Shown piece after piece: positions 1 through 9,005 of a stretch of 46,833 nucleotides of DNA (positions are counted from its first letter, which is position 1; each line of letters opens with the position of its first letter). The translations under genes and the position numbers were made by a program. Location of the stretch: NCBI RefSeq assembly GCF_012349115.1, contig NZ_PQIG01000105.1, forward strand, positions 1 to 46,833. The letters are read 5' to 3'. The stretch comes from Rhizobium ruizarguesonis. Its GTDB lineage: Bacteria > Pseudomonadota > Alphaproteobacteria > Rhizobiales > Rhizobiaceae. Below the pieces are notes generated by a model. The model had not been told where the DNA came from, ran no database searches, and saw nothing but the letters and a program-made list of their open reading frames with translations.

Positions 1-13
1 CCAATCCGCAAAA

Positions 14-83
14 ACAAAACCCGCCGAAAAATCGACGGGTTTGTCAGCGGTCTGAAGGCCGGAAGGAGTTACCTTCCGGCCTT
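14..83 (-). terminator. Double-hairpin terminator downstream of ndvA
   Basis: Read on the minus strand, a perfect 12-bp stem (72-83 with 55-66, 5-nt loop) comes first. A 20-nt linker (56-37) follows, then a second stem (44-36 with 23-14) that runs into a T-rich stretch. The position just after the ndvA stop fits transcription termination. The linker recurs at the right edge of the window (46778-46797), also between two hairpins. Confidence 0.75.
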
Positions 84-103
84 TATCTTGAAACCCGAAC
101 CGA

Positions 104-1867
104 TCAGGCGGCTTCGGTGGCGTGGGCCTTGCGGACCTCTTCGTCCGTCAGGATGCCGCTGGCGCGCAGCAGGGCGGCGAAGCGGCCGTTGCTGTGGCTA
201 AGCTCGTCGAAGCTGCCCTGTTCGACGACACGGCCGTCATCCAGGAAGAGCACCATATCGGCTTCGCGGACCGTCGACAGGCGGTGGGCGATGATGAAGG
301 TGGTGCGGTTCTGACGCAGATTGTCGATCGCGGCCTTGACGCGGGCTTCGGTCTCGACGTCGAGCGCCGAGGTCGCCTCGTCGAGCACCAGGATCGGCGC
401 GTCCTTGAGGATGGCGCGGGCGATCGCGATGCGCTGGCGCTCGCCGCCGGAGAGCTTGTTGCCGCGTTCACCGACATGCGTATCGTAGCGATCCTCACGG
501 GTCTCGATGAAGTCGGCGGCAGCGGCGGCTTCGGCCGCACGGCGCATTTCCTCTTCACTGGCGCCTTCGCGACCAAGGCGGATATTGTCGCTGATCGAAC
601 GGTTCAGCAGGCCCGCATCCTGGAAGACGGTGGCGATGTGGCGACGCAGCGACTTGCGGGTCACCTTGGTGATATCGGTGCCGTCGACGAGGATCTTGCC
701 GCCCTGGGCATCGTAGACACGCTGCAGCAGGTTGACGAGCGTCGTCTTGCCGGCGCCGGTCGGGCCGACGATCGCGACCGTCTGGCCTGCCTTCACCGAG
801 AAGGAGACATTGTGCAGGCCCTGTGAGCTGTTGCCGAAGCCGAAGGAGACGTCGCGGAATTCGATCGCACCCTTGACGTCCTTGATCTCGCCGTTGCCGG
901 CTGGCTCTTCACGTTCACGCACCGAGTCTTCAAGCGTATAGAAGTCCTCGAGCTTGGAACGGGCCTCGAAAATCTGCGTCGCGAACTGGCGCATCAAGTC
1001 GAGACGGCCGATCAACAGGTTGGCAAAGCCGATGAAGGCGATGACGTCGCCAACGCGCAACTGGCCGGCCTGGACGAGCATGGTGCCGATGATCAGGACC
1101 ACCATCATCGCGATGGTCGACGCCATGCGGTTCAGTGCGCTGGCGATCGCCCACCAGTCGAGCACCGGATATTGGGCTTCGAGCAGTCGGTCGGCGAAGG
1201 ATTTCAGCGCTCGGGTTTCGGCCTCGATGCGATTGTAGCTGTGCAGGACCGAAACGTTGCTGATCGAGTCGCTGACATGCGAGAAGACGGTGTGATAGTG
1301 GTTCTCGACCGAAGCCTGGCCGTCCTTGGTGCGGCTCATGACGACGCGGCCGATCAGCCAATAGGCGATGGCGAGCACCATGAGCACGGCGGAAAGGCGC
1401 AGGTCCATCGACATTGCGGTCGGCACCAGAAGCGTAAGCGCGATGACCGTGGACAGGTGGTTGCGCATGAATTCCAGCCAGAGGCCGAACAGCGTTTCGC
1501 AGGCGCGCAGCAATGTATGCAGCGCGTTGGAGGTGCCGCGCTGATGGTGCCAGCCAAGCGGCATGGAAATGATGCGGCCGAAGGCTTCCGTCAACAGCGT
1601 CGCCCGCCGGCCATGGGCCAGCCGGTCGGCCTCGCGGGCCACCAGGACGAAAGCAATGGTGTTGAAGACGGCGAAAGTCGCCCACATGAAGAGGATGGGC
1701 TTGACCTCACCCTTGCCCGAAATCGCATCGATAATGCGACCGAACAGGATCGGCTCCGCGATGGTAATCGTCGCAAGAACAATGTTTGCGACAACGACCA
1801 GGGATACGCGCAGCTTGTAGGCGCCAAGATAGCGCAGAGCCCTTGCATAGACCTTGAATAGCGTCAC
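104..1867 (-). CDS. ndvA: Cyclic beta-1,2-glucan ABC exporter NdvA (ATPase-permease fusion)
   Basis: Half-size ABC exporter of 587 residues. An N-terminal six-helix membrane domain (about residues 15-300) is fused to a nucleotide-binding domain with Walker A GPTGAGKTT (about 368), signature LSGGERQR, Walker B ILVLDEATSALD and the H-loop IAHRLSTV. All catalytic motifs are intact. The family exports cyclic beta-1,2-glucan to the periplasm, which is needed for osmoadaptation, nodule invasion or virulence. The call rests on recognising the N-terminus (MTLFKVYARALRYL) and on the expR-pyc neighbourhood. I place the start at the GTG at 1867, because GAGAGG lies 6 nt upstream; an in-frame ATG six codons earlier (1885) has no ribosome site. 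It is transcribed away from expR. Confidence 0.93.
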   Translation of the reverse strand: MTLFKVYARALRYLGAYKLRVSLVVVANIVLATITIAEPILFGRIIDAISGKGEVKPILFMWATFAVFNTIAFVLVAREADRLAHGRRATLLTEAFGRIISMPLGWHHQRGTSNALHTLLRACETLFGLWLEFMRNHLSTVIALTLLVPTAMSMDLRLSAVLMVLAIAYWLIGRVVMSRTKDGQASVENHYHTVFSHVSDSISNVSVLHSYNRIEAETRALKSFADRLLEAQYPVLDWWAIASALNRMASTIAMMVVLIIGTMLVQAGQLRVGDVIAFIGFANLLIGRLDLMRQFATQIFEARSKLEDFYTLEDSVREREEPAGNGEIKDVKGAIEFRDVSFGFGNSSQGLHNVSFSVKAGQTVAIVGPTGAGKTTLVNLLQRVYDAQGGKILVDGTDITKVTRKSLRRHIATVFQDAGLLNRSISDNIRLGREGASEEEMRRAAEAAAAADFIETREDRYDTHVGERGNKLSGGERQRIAIARAILKDAPILVLDEATSALDVETEARVKAAIDNLRQNRTTFIIAHRLSTVREADMVLFLDDGRVVEQGSFDELSHSNGRFAALLRASGILTDEEVRKAHATEAA

Positions 1868-2177
1868 GTCGAACCTCTCGTGCATCTGCGAAAACGGGAT
1901 GATGCGATGCTACAAAAGGCTACCTGAACGGGCGATTAACGGAGCATTCAGGGTTCAGTCGATGTGATGATTGACACGATCGCACTATTGCAGGATGCGA
2001 CGAGATGGTCATGGCGCTGAAATTGCCGTCCGGACATATCTCGCAACAATTTGCGCTTGCATTTTATTAAATGTTTAGCACAGCATTAAATTACAGACTG
2101 CATTTATTGAGGAAGACCGTTTCGCGACCAGTTTGACAAGCCGCCGACGGCATCAGGTCCGGGCAAGGGGCATTTTT
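1868..2177. other. Divergent ndvA/expR intergenic region
   Basis: About 310 bases hold the outward promoters of ndvA and expR. The half nearest expR (2040-2110) is AT-rich for this genome. I see no gene, hairpin or clear lux-box palindrome here. Confidence 0.5.
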
Positions 2178-2933
2178 GTGAATATTAATTCGTTAATTCA
2201 ATTACTTGTAATTCTGGAAGAATGTTCAAATCCTGCAGGCGTCATTACCGAGTTGGAGCAGCTCCTCCATGCTTGCGGCTTCGAATATTACGGCCTGCTA
2301 CGCCATCTGCAGCAGAATCCGGTACAGCAGAATCCAGAGCCCTGGGCTGCGGCGCTTGCCGGCCGCTGGCCGGAACAATGGCCGCAGATATATGCCGCGA
2401 AAAAATATGCTCTGATCGATCCGATGCTGCGCTATCTCGCCCACGCGCAGCGGCCTTTCCGCTGGCGGGAGGCGATGGCGGCCTTCCACAAGGATGCGCA
2501 TCAGCGCCGCATGGAGCAGATGATGGTCGATGCCTTCGGGCATGGGATGGAGGATGGCTACATCTTTCCGATCCACGGACGCAACGGCATTCTCGCCAGC
2601 CTCAGTCTCGCCGGCAAGCCGATCGAGCTGTCGCCGGTGGAGATCGCACTGTTGGAGGCGGCGGCGCGCAAGGCCTTCTGGCGGCTGCTCGATCTGAAAG
2701 GCGAGGCGCCGGCGCTGGAAACCGTGTTGCCGGCCGATACGCCGCTGACGCGGCGCGAGATGGAAATCCTGCATTATCTCGCCGAAGGCATGACGTCGAT
2801 GGAGATCAGCAAGATGCTGAAGATCTCAAACCACACGGTCGACTGGTATATGAACGGCCTACAGGACAAGCTGAAGGCGAAAAACAGGCAGCAGGCGGTG
2901 GCGCTTGCCTTCCGTCATGGACTGATAAGTTAG
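2178..2933 (+). CDS. expR: LuxR-family quorum-sensing regulator, ExpR-type LuxR solo
   Basis: This 251-residue protein has an N-terminal autoinducer-binding domain and a C-terminal GerE/LuxR helix-turn-helix. Ligand-pocket residues known from TraR can be matched: the Trp and Tyr in WPEQWPQIYAAKKY, the Asp-Pro of LIDPM, Trp of FRWRE and Gly of HGRNGILA. The DNA-binding part starts at TPLTRREMEILHYLAEG and ends with the recognition region ISNHTVDWYMNGLQDKLKAK. No luxI synthase lies in the window, so it is a solo here. The ndvA-expR-pyc order matches S. meliloti, where ExpR senses long-chain acyl-homoserine lactones and controls exopolysaccharide. The start is a GTG with AAGGGG 7 nt upstream; an ATG 15 codons earlier (2133) lacks a ribosome site. 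The TAG stop is the first triplet of a RIME-like palindrome. Confidence 0.85.
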   Translation: MNINSLIQLLVILEECSNPAGVITELEQLLHACGFEYYGLLRHLQQNPVQQNPEPWAAALAGRWPEQWPQIYAAKKYALIDPMLRYLAHAQRPFRWREAMAAFHKDAHQRRMEQMMVDAFGHGMEDGYIFPIHGRNGILASLSLAGKPIELSPVEIALLEAAARKAFWRLLDLKGEAPALETVLPADTPLTRREMEILHYLAEGMTSMEISKMLKISNHTVDWYMNGLQDKLKAKNRQQAVALAFRHGLIS

Positions 2934-3030
2934 AGCAATTCCGCTTCTCATCGAAGCGGAATTGCTCCGGTTTTTTATTTTGACGCAACTCCGGACGGAA
3001 AACCGCTTCGCACTTTTCCTAGTGTTGCTC
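2931..3030. repeat. RIME-like double palindrome between expR and pyc
   Basis: A perfect 15-bp inverted repeat (2933-2947 with 2953-2967, loop TCATC) is followed by TTTTTTATTTT. A second imperfect palindrome spans 2985-3030, with the ACGGAAAACCGCTTCGCACTTTTCC core shared in form by other copies in this window. The first hairpin with its T-run should also terminate expR. The structure of two palindromes in about 100 bp is that of the Rhizobium-specific intergenic mosaic elements. Confidence 0.8.
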
Positions 3031-3150
3031 CAGAATGTCGAAAAATTGCATTTCGCAGTCGCAAGATAAATTGAACTTTCTGTGACAAGAAGTTAAGAAT
3101 TTCCTTCGCGGGTGCAGCATGCCCGCGTCTGAACGTCTGAGGAGACCGTT

Positions 3151-6100
3151 TTGCCCATTTCCAAGATTCTCGTTGCCAATCGCTCTGAAATTGCCATTCG
3201 CGTGTTCCGTGCGGCCAACGAACTTGGAATAAAAACGGTGGCGATCTGGGCGGAAGAGGACAAGCTGGCGCTGCACCGCTTCAAGGCGGACGAGAGCTAC
3301 CAGGTCGGCCGCGGCCCGCATCTTTCCAAGGACATGGGTCCGATCGAAAGCTATCTGTCGATCGCGGAAGTGATCAGGGTCGCGAAGCTCTCCGGCGCCG
3401 ATGCCATTCATCCGGGCTACGGCCTGCTTTCGGAAAGCCCCGAATTCGTCGATGCCTGCAACGAGGCCGGCATCATCTTCATCGGCCCGAAGGGCGATAC
3501 AATGCGCCAGCTCGGCAACAAGGTCGCCGCGCGCAACCTGGCGATCTCGGTCGGCGTTCCTGTGGTGCCGGCCACCGGGCCTCTGCCGGAAGACATGGCC
3601 GAAGTGGCTAAGATGGCGGAAGGGATCGGTTATCCCGTCATGCTGAAGGCCTCCTGGGGCGGCGGCGGGCGCGGCATGCGCGCGATCCGCGATCCGAAGG
3701 ATCTTGCCCGCGAGGTGACGGAGGCCAAACGCGAGGCGATGGCCGCCTTCGGCAAGGATGAGGTCTATCTGGAAAAGCTCGTCGAGCGCGCCCGCCATGT
3801 CGAAAGCCAGGTTCTCGGCGATACGCATGGCAATGTCGTGCATCTCTTCGAGCGTGACTGCTCGATCCAGCGCCGCAACCAGAAAGTCGTCGAGCGCGCG
3901 CCGGCGCCCTATCTCTCGGAGGCGCAGCGCCAGGAACTCGCCGCCTATTCGCTGAAGATCGCGGCCGCGACCAATTATATCGGCGCGGGTACCGTCGAAT
4001 ATCTGATGGATGCCGATACCGGCAAATTCTACTTCATCGAGGTCAATCCTCGCATCCAGGTCGAGCATACGGTGACCGAAGTCGTCACCGGCATCGATAT
4101 CGTCAAGGCGCAGATCCACATCCTCGATGGCTTTGCGATCGGTACGGCGGAATCGGGCGTGCCGCGCCAGGAAGATATCCGTCTCAACGGCCATGCGCTG
4201 CAATGCCGCATCACCACGGAAGATCCGGAGCATAACTTCATTCCGGATTACGGCCGTATCACCGCCTATCGCTCAGCGTCCGGTTTCGGCATCCGCCTCG
4301 ATGGCGGCACTTCCTATTCGGGCGCCATCATCACCCGCTTTTATGATCCGCTTCTCGTCAAGGTCACGGCATGGGCGCCCAATCCTTCCGAAGCGATCGC
4401 CCGCATGGACCGGGCGCTGCGCGAATTCCGTATTCGCGGCGTGGCAACCAACCTGACCTTCCTCGAAGCGATCATCGGCCATCCCAAGTTCAGGGACAAC
4501 AGCTACACGACACGCTTCATCGACACGACGCCGGAACTCTTCCAGCAGGTCAAGCGCCAGGATCGTGCCACGAAGCTCCTGACCTATCTCGCCGACGTCA
4601 CCGTCAATGGTCACCCCGAGGCCAAGGACAGGCCGAGGCCGCTTGATAACGCGGCCGAGCCGGTGGTTCCCTACGCCAATGGCAACACAGTCAAGGACGG
4701 CACGAAGCAGCTCCTCGACACGCTCGGCCCGAAGAAATTCGGCGAATGGATGCGCAACGAGAAGCGCGTGCTTTTGACCGACACGACGATGCGCGATGGC
4801 CATCAGTCGCTGCTCGCCACCCGCATGCGCACCTATGACATCGCCCGCATCGCCGGCACCTATGCGCATGCGCTGCCAGGCCTTTTGTCGCTCGAATGCT
4901 GGGGCGGAGCGACCTTCGACGTCTCCATGCGCTTTCTGACCGAGGACCCGTGGGAGCGCCTGGCACTGATCCGCGAGGGCGCGGCGAACCTTCTGCTGCA
5001 GATGCTGCTGCGCGGCGCCAATGGCGTCGGCTACACCAATTATCCCGACAATGTCGTCAAATATTTCGTCCGCCAGGCGGCCAGGGGCGGCATCGATCTC
5101 TTCCGGGTGTTCGATTGTCTGAACTGGGTCGAGAACATGCGCGTCTCGATGGATGCCATTGCCGAGGAGAACAAGCTCTGCGAGGCGGCGATCTGCTATA
5201 CCGGCGACATCCTGAACTCGGCCCGTCCGAAATACGATCTGAAATACTATACCGACCTTGCGGTCGAGCTCGAGAAGGCGGGCGCGCATATCATCGCGCT
5301 CAAGGATATGGCAGGCCTCCTCAAGCCTGCGGCTGCGAAGGTTCTGTTCAAGGCGCTGCGCGAGGCGACCAGCCTGCCGATCCATTTCCACACGCATGAT
5401 ACCTCAGGGATTGCGGCCGCGACCGTTCTTGCCGCTGTCGACGCCGGCGTCGATGCCGTCGATGCCGCCATGGATGCGCTTTCCGGCAATACCTCGCAGC
5501 CCTGTCTCGGCTCGATCGTCGAGGCGTTGCGCGGTACGGAGCGCGATCCCGGCCTCGATCCGGAATGGATCCGCCGCGTTTCCTTCTATTGGGAAGCGGC
5601 GCGCAATCAGTATGCCGCCTTCGAAAGCGATCTGAAGGGTCCGGCATCCGAAGTCTATCTGCATGAGATGCCGGGTGGCCAGTTCACCAACCTCAAGGAA
5701 CAGGCCCGCTCGCTCGGCCTCGAGACCCGCTGGCATCAGGTGGCGCAGGCCTATGCCGACGCCAACCAGATGTTCGGCGATATCGTCAAGGTGACGCCGT
5801 CTTCCAAAGTGGTCGGCGACATGGCGCTGATGATGGTGTCCCAGGACCTGACGGTTGCCGATGTCGTCAGCCCCGACAAGGAAGTCTCCTTCCCGGAATC
5901 GGTGGTCTCGATGCTGAAGGGCGATCTCGGCCAGCCGCCGTCAGGATGGCCCGAAGCGCTGCAGAAGAAGGCGCTGAAGGGCGACAAGCCCTATACCGTG
6001 CGTCCCGGCTCGCTGCTCAAGGAGGCCGATCTCGATGCGGAGCGTAAAGTCATCGAGACGAAGCTCGAGCGCGAGATCAGCGACTTCGAATTCGCTTCCT

Positions 6101-6615
6101 ACCTGATGTATCCGAAGGTCTTCACCGACTTCGCGCTCGCCTCCGACACCTACGGCCCGGTCTCGGTGCTGCCGACGCCCGCCTATTTCTACGGTCTCAA
6201 GGACGGCGAGGAACTGTTTGCCGATATCGAGCGCGGCAAGACGCTCGTCATCGTCAATCAGGCGATGAGCGCAACCGACAGCCAGGGCATGGTGACCATC
6301 TTCTTCGAGCTCAACGGCCAACCGCGCCGCATCAAGGTGCCGGACCGGGCCCATGGGGCGACAGGGGCCGCCGTCCGCCGCAAGGCCGAACCGGGCAATG
6401 CCGTTCACGTCGGTGCGCCGATGCCGGGTGTCATCAGCCGCGTCTTCGTCTCGCCCGGCCAGGCCGTCAATGCCGGCGACGTGCTGGTCTCCATCGAAGC
6501 GATGAAGATGGAAACGGCGCTGCATGCGGAAAAGGATGGCACGATTTCCGAAGTGCTGGTGCGGGCCGGCGATCAGATCGATGCCAAGGACCTGCTCGTC
6601 GTCTACGCAGGTTGA
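3151..6615 (+). CDS. pyc: Pyruvate carboxylase
   Basis: Biotin-dependent cytosolic enzyme that carboxylates pyruvate to oxaloacetate using ATP and bicarbonate, the main anaplerotic step in rhizobia. Its 1154 residues equal the R. etli enzyme. The order is an N-terminal biotin carboxylase domain (about 1-450, with KASWGGGGRGMR and EVNPRIQVEHTVTE), a carboxyltransferase barrel (about 530-1000, with DTTMRDGHQS and the IIALKDMAG lysine that is carbamylated in the family), and a C-terminal biotinyl domain whose EAMKMET places the biotinylated lysine at residue 1119. The start is TTG at 3151 with GAGGAG 6 nt upstream. No frameshift or missing catalytic motif is seen. The gene appears monocistronic, bracketed by a RIME-like element and a hairpin at 6720. 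Confidence 0.98.
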   Translation: MPISKILVANRSEIAIRVFRAANELGIKTVAIWAEEDKLALHRFKADESYQVGRGPHLSKDMGPIESYLSIAEVIRVAKLSGADAIHPGYGLLSESPEFVDACNEAGIIFIGPKGDTMRQLGNKVAARNLAISVGVPVVPATGPLPEDMAEVAKMAEGIGYPVMLKASWGGGGRGMRAIRDPKDLAREVTEAKREAMAAFGKDEVYLEKLVERARHVESQVLGDTHGNVVHLFERDCSIQRRNQKVVERAPAPYLSEAQRQELAAYSLKIAAATNYIGAGTVEYLMDADTGKFYFIEVNPRIQVEHTVTEVVTGIDIVKAQIHILDGFAIGTAESGVPRQEDIRLNGHALQCRITTEDPEHNFIPDYGRITAYRSASGFGIRLDGGTSYSGAIITRFYDPLLVKVTAWAPNPSEAIARMDRALREFRIRGVATNLTFLEAIIGHPKFRDNSYTTRFIDTTPELFQQVKRQDRATKLLTYLADVTVNGHPEAKDRPRPLDNAAEPVVPYANGNTVKDGTKQLLDTLGPKKFGEWMRNEKRVLLTDTTMRDGHQSLLATRMRTYDIARIAGTYAHALPGLLSLECWGGATFDVSMRFLTEDPWERLALIREGAANLLLQMLLRGANGVGYTNYPDNVVKYFVRQAARGGIDLFRVFDCLNWVENMRVSMDAIAEENKLCEAAICYTGDILNSARPKYDLKYYTDLAVELEKAGAHIIALKDMAGLLKPAAAKVLFKALREATSLPIHFHTHDTSGIAAATVLAAVDAGVDAVDAAMDALSGNTSQPCLGSIVEALRGTERDPGLDPEWIRRVSFYWEAARNQYAAFESDLKGPASEVYLHEMPGGQFTNLKEQARSLGLETRWHQVAQAYADANQMFGDIVKVTPSSKVVGDMALMMVSQDLTVADVVSPDKEVSFPESVVSMLKGDLGQPPSGWPEALQKKALKGDKPYTVRPGSLLKEADLDAERKVIETKLEREISDFEFASYLMYPKVFTDFALASDTYGPVSVLPTPAYFYGLKDGEELFADIERGKTLVIVNQAMSATDSQGMVTIFFELNGQPRRIKVPDRAHGATGAAVRRKAEPGNAVHVGAPMPGVISRVFVSPGQAVNAGDVLVSIEAMKMETALHAEKDGTISEVLVRAGDQIDAKDLLVVYAG

Positions 6616-6719
6616 ACAACAAGTGGCCGTCGTTGAACAGCGCCCTTGAGCGCCTTTGCGAACCGGCTCCATTCACCCGATCGTGTACGATCGGCCTGTC
6701 AAAAAGCTGAGAGTTAGCA

Positions 6720-6750
6720 GCCTCCGCGCCTTGCCCGGCGTGGAGGCTTT
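6720..6750 (+). terminator. Probable pyc terminator
   Basis: An 11-bp stem with one G-T wobble (6720-6730 with 6737-6747, loop TTGCCC) is followed by TTTCTC. It lies 105 nt after the pyc stop and 51 nt before the next start. Confidence 0.6.
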
Positions 6751-6800
6751 CTCATAAACTTGGCCATCCGCCCCCAAGACCAATCCAGGAAACAATATCC

Positions 6801-7373
6801 ATGAGCAAGTTGAAGATTGCCGTCATCGTCGGCAGCACGCGTATTGGCCGTTTTGCCGAGCATCCGGCCAAGTGGATTGCCGCTATCGCCGCCGAGCGCC
6901 AGGACATCGAGGTCGAGGTTCTCGACCTGCTCGACTACCCTATGCATTTTTTCGGTGAGCAGCGTGCCACCACCGCTGAAAGCGAGACGGCAGAGCGCTG
7001 GAAAAAGAAGCTGCGTGAATTCGATGGCTTCATTTTCACCGTCGCCGAGTACAATCACGCTCCGACGGCCGTTCTGAAGAACGCCATCGACCTCGGCGAG
7101 TTTATCCAGAAGCCGGTCGGTTTCGTCGGTTACGGCGGCGTCGGCGGCGCACGTGCGGTCGAGCATCTTCGCCTGATCTTCGTGGAAATGGGGGCGGCTT
7201 CGGTGAAAACGGGCGTGCATATCGCGCTTGGCGAATATCTTGGCGTCCTCAAGGAAGGCAAGAGTCTCAGCGATTACGCGCATCTCAACGAAGCAGCGAA
7301 GAACCAGCTCGACCAGCTCACCTGGTGGGGCAATGCGCTGAAGGCGGCGCGCTCGGTCGTCACGGCCTCCTGA
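6801..7373 (+). CDS. NADPH-dependent FMN reductase family protein
   Basis: A flavodoxin-fold protein of 190 residues that belongs to the NADPH-dependent FMN reductase (FMN_red/ArsH-like) family. The N-terminus AVIVGSTRIGRFAEHPAKW carries the glycine/serine-rich phosphate-binding loop after the first strand. FTVAEYNHAPTAVLKNAIDLG is the family's second flavin-contact segment. Members reduce FMN or act as azo- and quinone reductases in the cytosol; the physiological substrate cannot be told from sequence. It stands alone between the pyc hairpin and its own 12-bp stem-loop at 7388. AGGA lies 10 nt upstream of the ATG, a slightly long spacing. Confidence 0.88.
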   Translation: MSKLKIAVIVGSTRIGRFAEHPAKWIAAIAAERQDIEVEVLDLLDYPMHFFGEQRATTAESETAERWKKKLREFDGFIFTVAEYNHAPTAVLKNAIDLGEFIQKPVGFVGYGGVGGARAVEHLRLIFVEMGAASVKTGVHIALGEYLGVLKEGKSLSDYAHLNEAAKNQLDQLTWWGNALKAARSVVTAS

Positions 7374-7387
7374 TTGGAGTTCCAGCA

Positions 7388-7415
7388 ATGCCGGGATGTT
7401 CGCATCCCGGCATTA
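7388..7415 (+). terminator. Stem-loop after the flavin reductase gene
   Basis: A perfect 12-bp stem (7388-7399 with 7404-7415) is closed by a TTCG tetraloop. No T-run follows, so it may be a transcript-end stabiliser rather than a strict intrinsic terminator. It abuts the RIME-like repeat. Confidence 0.6.
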
Positions 7416-7530
7416 GATCCGGATGATTTTAGAACCAGGTCGGCCTAAAATCTGAATCCGGATCTAAATCAAAGAAATAGAGCATGATGTCGTCCGAAAA
7501 CCGCTCACACTTTTCGGCATCATGCTCTAG
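7415..7530. repeat. RIME-like element, two palindromes
   Basis: The first palindrome runs 7415-7466 with outer arms TAGATCCGG / CCGGATCTA. The second runs 7479-7528 with arms AGAGCATGATG / CATCATGCTCT and the inner CCGAAAACCG core. The second is nearly identical to the copy at 17557 and to the right third of the copy at 46573. It separates two convergent genes. Confidence 0.85.
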
Positions 7531-7531
7531 C

Positions 7532-8293
7532 TCAGATATCGTAAGTATGGGCGGCGTTGATCGTCGAGATGAAGCGTTTGGTGCGCTCGCGCTCCGGCGC
7601 ACTGAAGATCGCCTTGGCGCTGCCCGTTTCCACCACGCTGCCGGCTTCCAGGAAAACCACGTCATTGGCGATCTTCGAGGCGAGCCGGAGATCGTGGGTC
7701 GCCATCACCATCGTCGTGCCTTCGCTGGCAAGTTGGCCCAGCACATCGACCACTTCGGCCGAAAGCTCGGGATCGAGGGCGGATGTCGGCTCGTCACAGA
7801 GAAGCACGCGCGGCGACGGCGCCAGTGCGCGGGCGATCGCGACGCGCTGCTGCTGGCCGCCCGACAGCGTCGAAGGCCAGGCATCGGCCTTGTGCGTCAT
7901 GCCGACCTTGGTCAGCAATTCCATCGCACGCTCGCGCGCTTTTTCCTTCGGCCATCTCAACACCGTCACCAGGCCTTCCATGACATTCTCGATCGCGGTC
8001 TGATGCGGGAATAGCTGGAAGTTCTGGAAGACCATGCCGGTCTGGCGGCGGATCTTCTGGATCGCCTGCCAGCTCGTTCGTTTGCCCGGCGCAAAGGCCA
8101 GCTTCTCCTCTCCGAGGCGGATAGAGCCGGCGGTCGGAATTTCGAGCAGGTTGATGCAGCGCAGCAGCGTGCTCTTGCCGCCGCCGGAAGGCCCGACCAG
8201 CGCGGTGACGCTGCCTTCGGGGATGCGGATGCTTATATCCTTGAGGATGATGGCGTCGCCGAAGCGCTTTTCGATGTTGGAAAGCTCGATCAT
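7532..8293 (-). CDS. Amino-acid (cystine-type) ABC transporter ATPase
   Basis: ATP-binding subunit (253 residues) of a polar-amino-acid uptake system, acting at the inner face of the cytoplasmic membrane. It shows Walker A GPSGGGKST near residue 34, the Q-loop MVFQNFQLFPH, signature LSGGQQQRVAIARAL, Walker B VLLCDEPTSALDPE and the H-loop MATHDL. All are canonical for the GlnQ/HisP/TcyC class. Its ATG overlaps the permease TGA by 4 nt (ATGA), so translation is coupled. It is the last gene of the binding protein - permease - ATPase unit. The TcyC/YecC-like assignment rests mainly on the binding protein. Confidence 0.93.
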   Translation of the reverse strand: MIELSNIEKRFGDAIILKDISIRIPEGSVTALVGPSGGGKSTLLRCINLLEIPTAGSIRLGEEKLAFAPGKRTSWQAIQKIRRQTGMVFQNFQLFPHQTAIENVMEGLVTVLRWPKEKARERAMELLTKVGMTHKADAWPSTLSGGQQQRVAIARALAPSPRVLLCDEPTSALDPELSAEVVDVLGQLASEGTTMVMATHDLRLASKIANDVVFLEAGSVVETGSAKAIFSAPERERTKRFISTINAAHTYDI

Positions 8294-8970
8294 GCATTTG
8301 CCTCCAGCATGCCGCCATAACGCGCGAAGCGGCGTTCCAGCCGCACCTGCAGCTGCGAGAGGACGGAGCTCAGGACGAGATAGATCAACGCCGCCTCGAT
8401 ATAGAGGATCAGCGGCTCATAGGTGGTGGCGACGATGCGCTGCGCCGCCTGGAAGAGCTCCGGCACGGTGATGGCCGCGGCAAGCGAGGTATCTTTGACG
8501 AGCGAGATGAAGGTGTTCGACAAAGGCGGCACGGCGACGCGAGCGGCCTGCGGCAGGATGGTGCGGCTCATCGCCTGGCGCCAGCTCATGCCGATCGAAT
8601 AGGCGGCTTCCCATTGGCCCTTCGGCACCGAGGAAATGACGGCGCGGATGATCTCGGAGCTGTAGGCGCCGATATTCAGCGTGAAGCCGATGAGGGCGGC
8701 CGGGAAGGCATCGAGCAGGATGCCGAGGCTCGGCAGGCCGTAGAAGATGACAAAGAGCTGAACGAGCAACGGCGTGCCGCGGATGACCCAGACATAGAAG
8801 CGCGCGATGGCGGAAAGTGGCGTCGGCCCGAAGAGCCGGGCGATCGCGGTGGCGAGCCCGAGGGCCAGGCCGAAGACGAAGGATAGCAGGGTCAGCGGAA
8901 TGGTGAAGATCAGCCCCGCCCACAGGAGCGAGGGCAGCGATTCCGCCATCAGTTGGAGCCAGTGCGCCAA
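8290..8970 (-). CDS. Amino-acid (cystine-type) ABC transporter permease
   Basis: Integral membrane subunit of 226 residues in the HisM/GlnP/YecS class, with about five membrane spans. The cytoplasmic EAA loop that docks the ATPase is visible as EAAYSIGMSWRQAMSRTILPQA. The conserved IRGTPLLVQLFVIFYGLP segment of amino-acid permeases is present. I place the start at TTG 8970, where GAGAGGGA lies about 6 nt upstream; the longer frame to 9021 would add 17 hydrophilic residues and has no ribosome site. Only one permease is present, so the channel is expected to be a homodimer. A large inverted repeat separates it from the binding-protein gene. Confidence 0.92.
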   Translation of the reverse strand: MAHWLQLMAESLPSLLWAGLIFTIPLTLLSFVFGLALGLATAIARLFGPTPLSAIARFYVWVIRGTPLLVQLFVIFYGLPSLGILLDAFPAALIGFTLNIGAYSSEIIRAVISSVPKGQWEAAYSIGMSWRQAMSRTILPQAARVAVPPLSNTFISLVKDTSLAAAITVPELFQAAQRIVATTYEPLILYIEAALIYLVLSSVLSQLQVRLERRFARYGGMLEANA

Positions 8971-9005
8971 GGGAGTTCCCTCTCGTCGGTTGCTACGTTG
9001 AAATG

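Noticed and set aside
3019..5397. Long open frames on the minus strand under pyc (404 and 374 codons)
   Set aside because: They lie fully opposite a strong gene, are rich in Arg/His/Asp as expected for the reverse of GC-rich codons, and show no family motif or ribosome site.
7415..7530. Repeated palindromes considered as a CRISPR array
   Set aside because: Copies are dispersed over 44 kb in single or paired form without regular spacers, and there are no cas genes.
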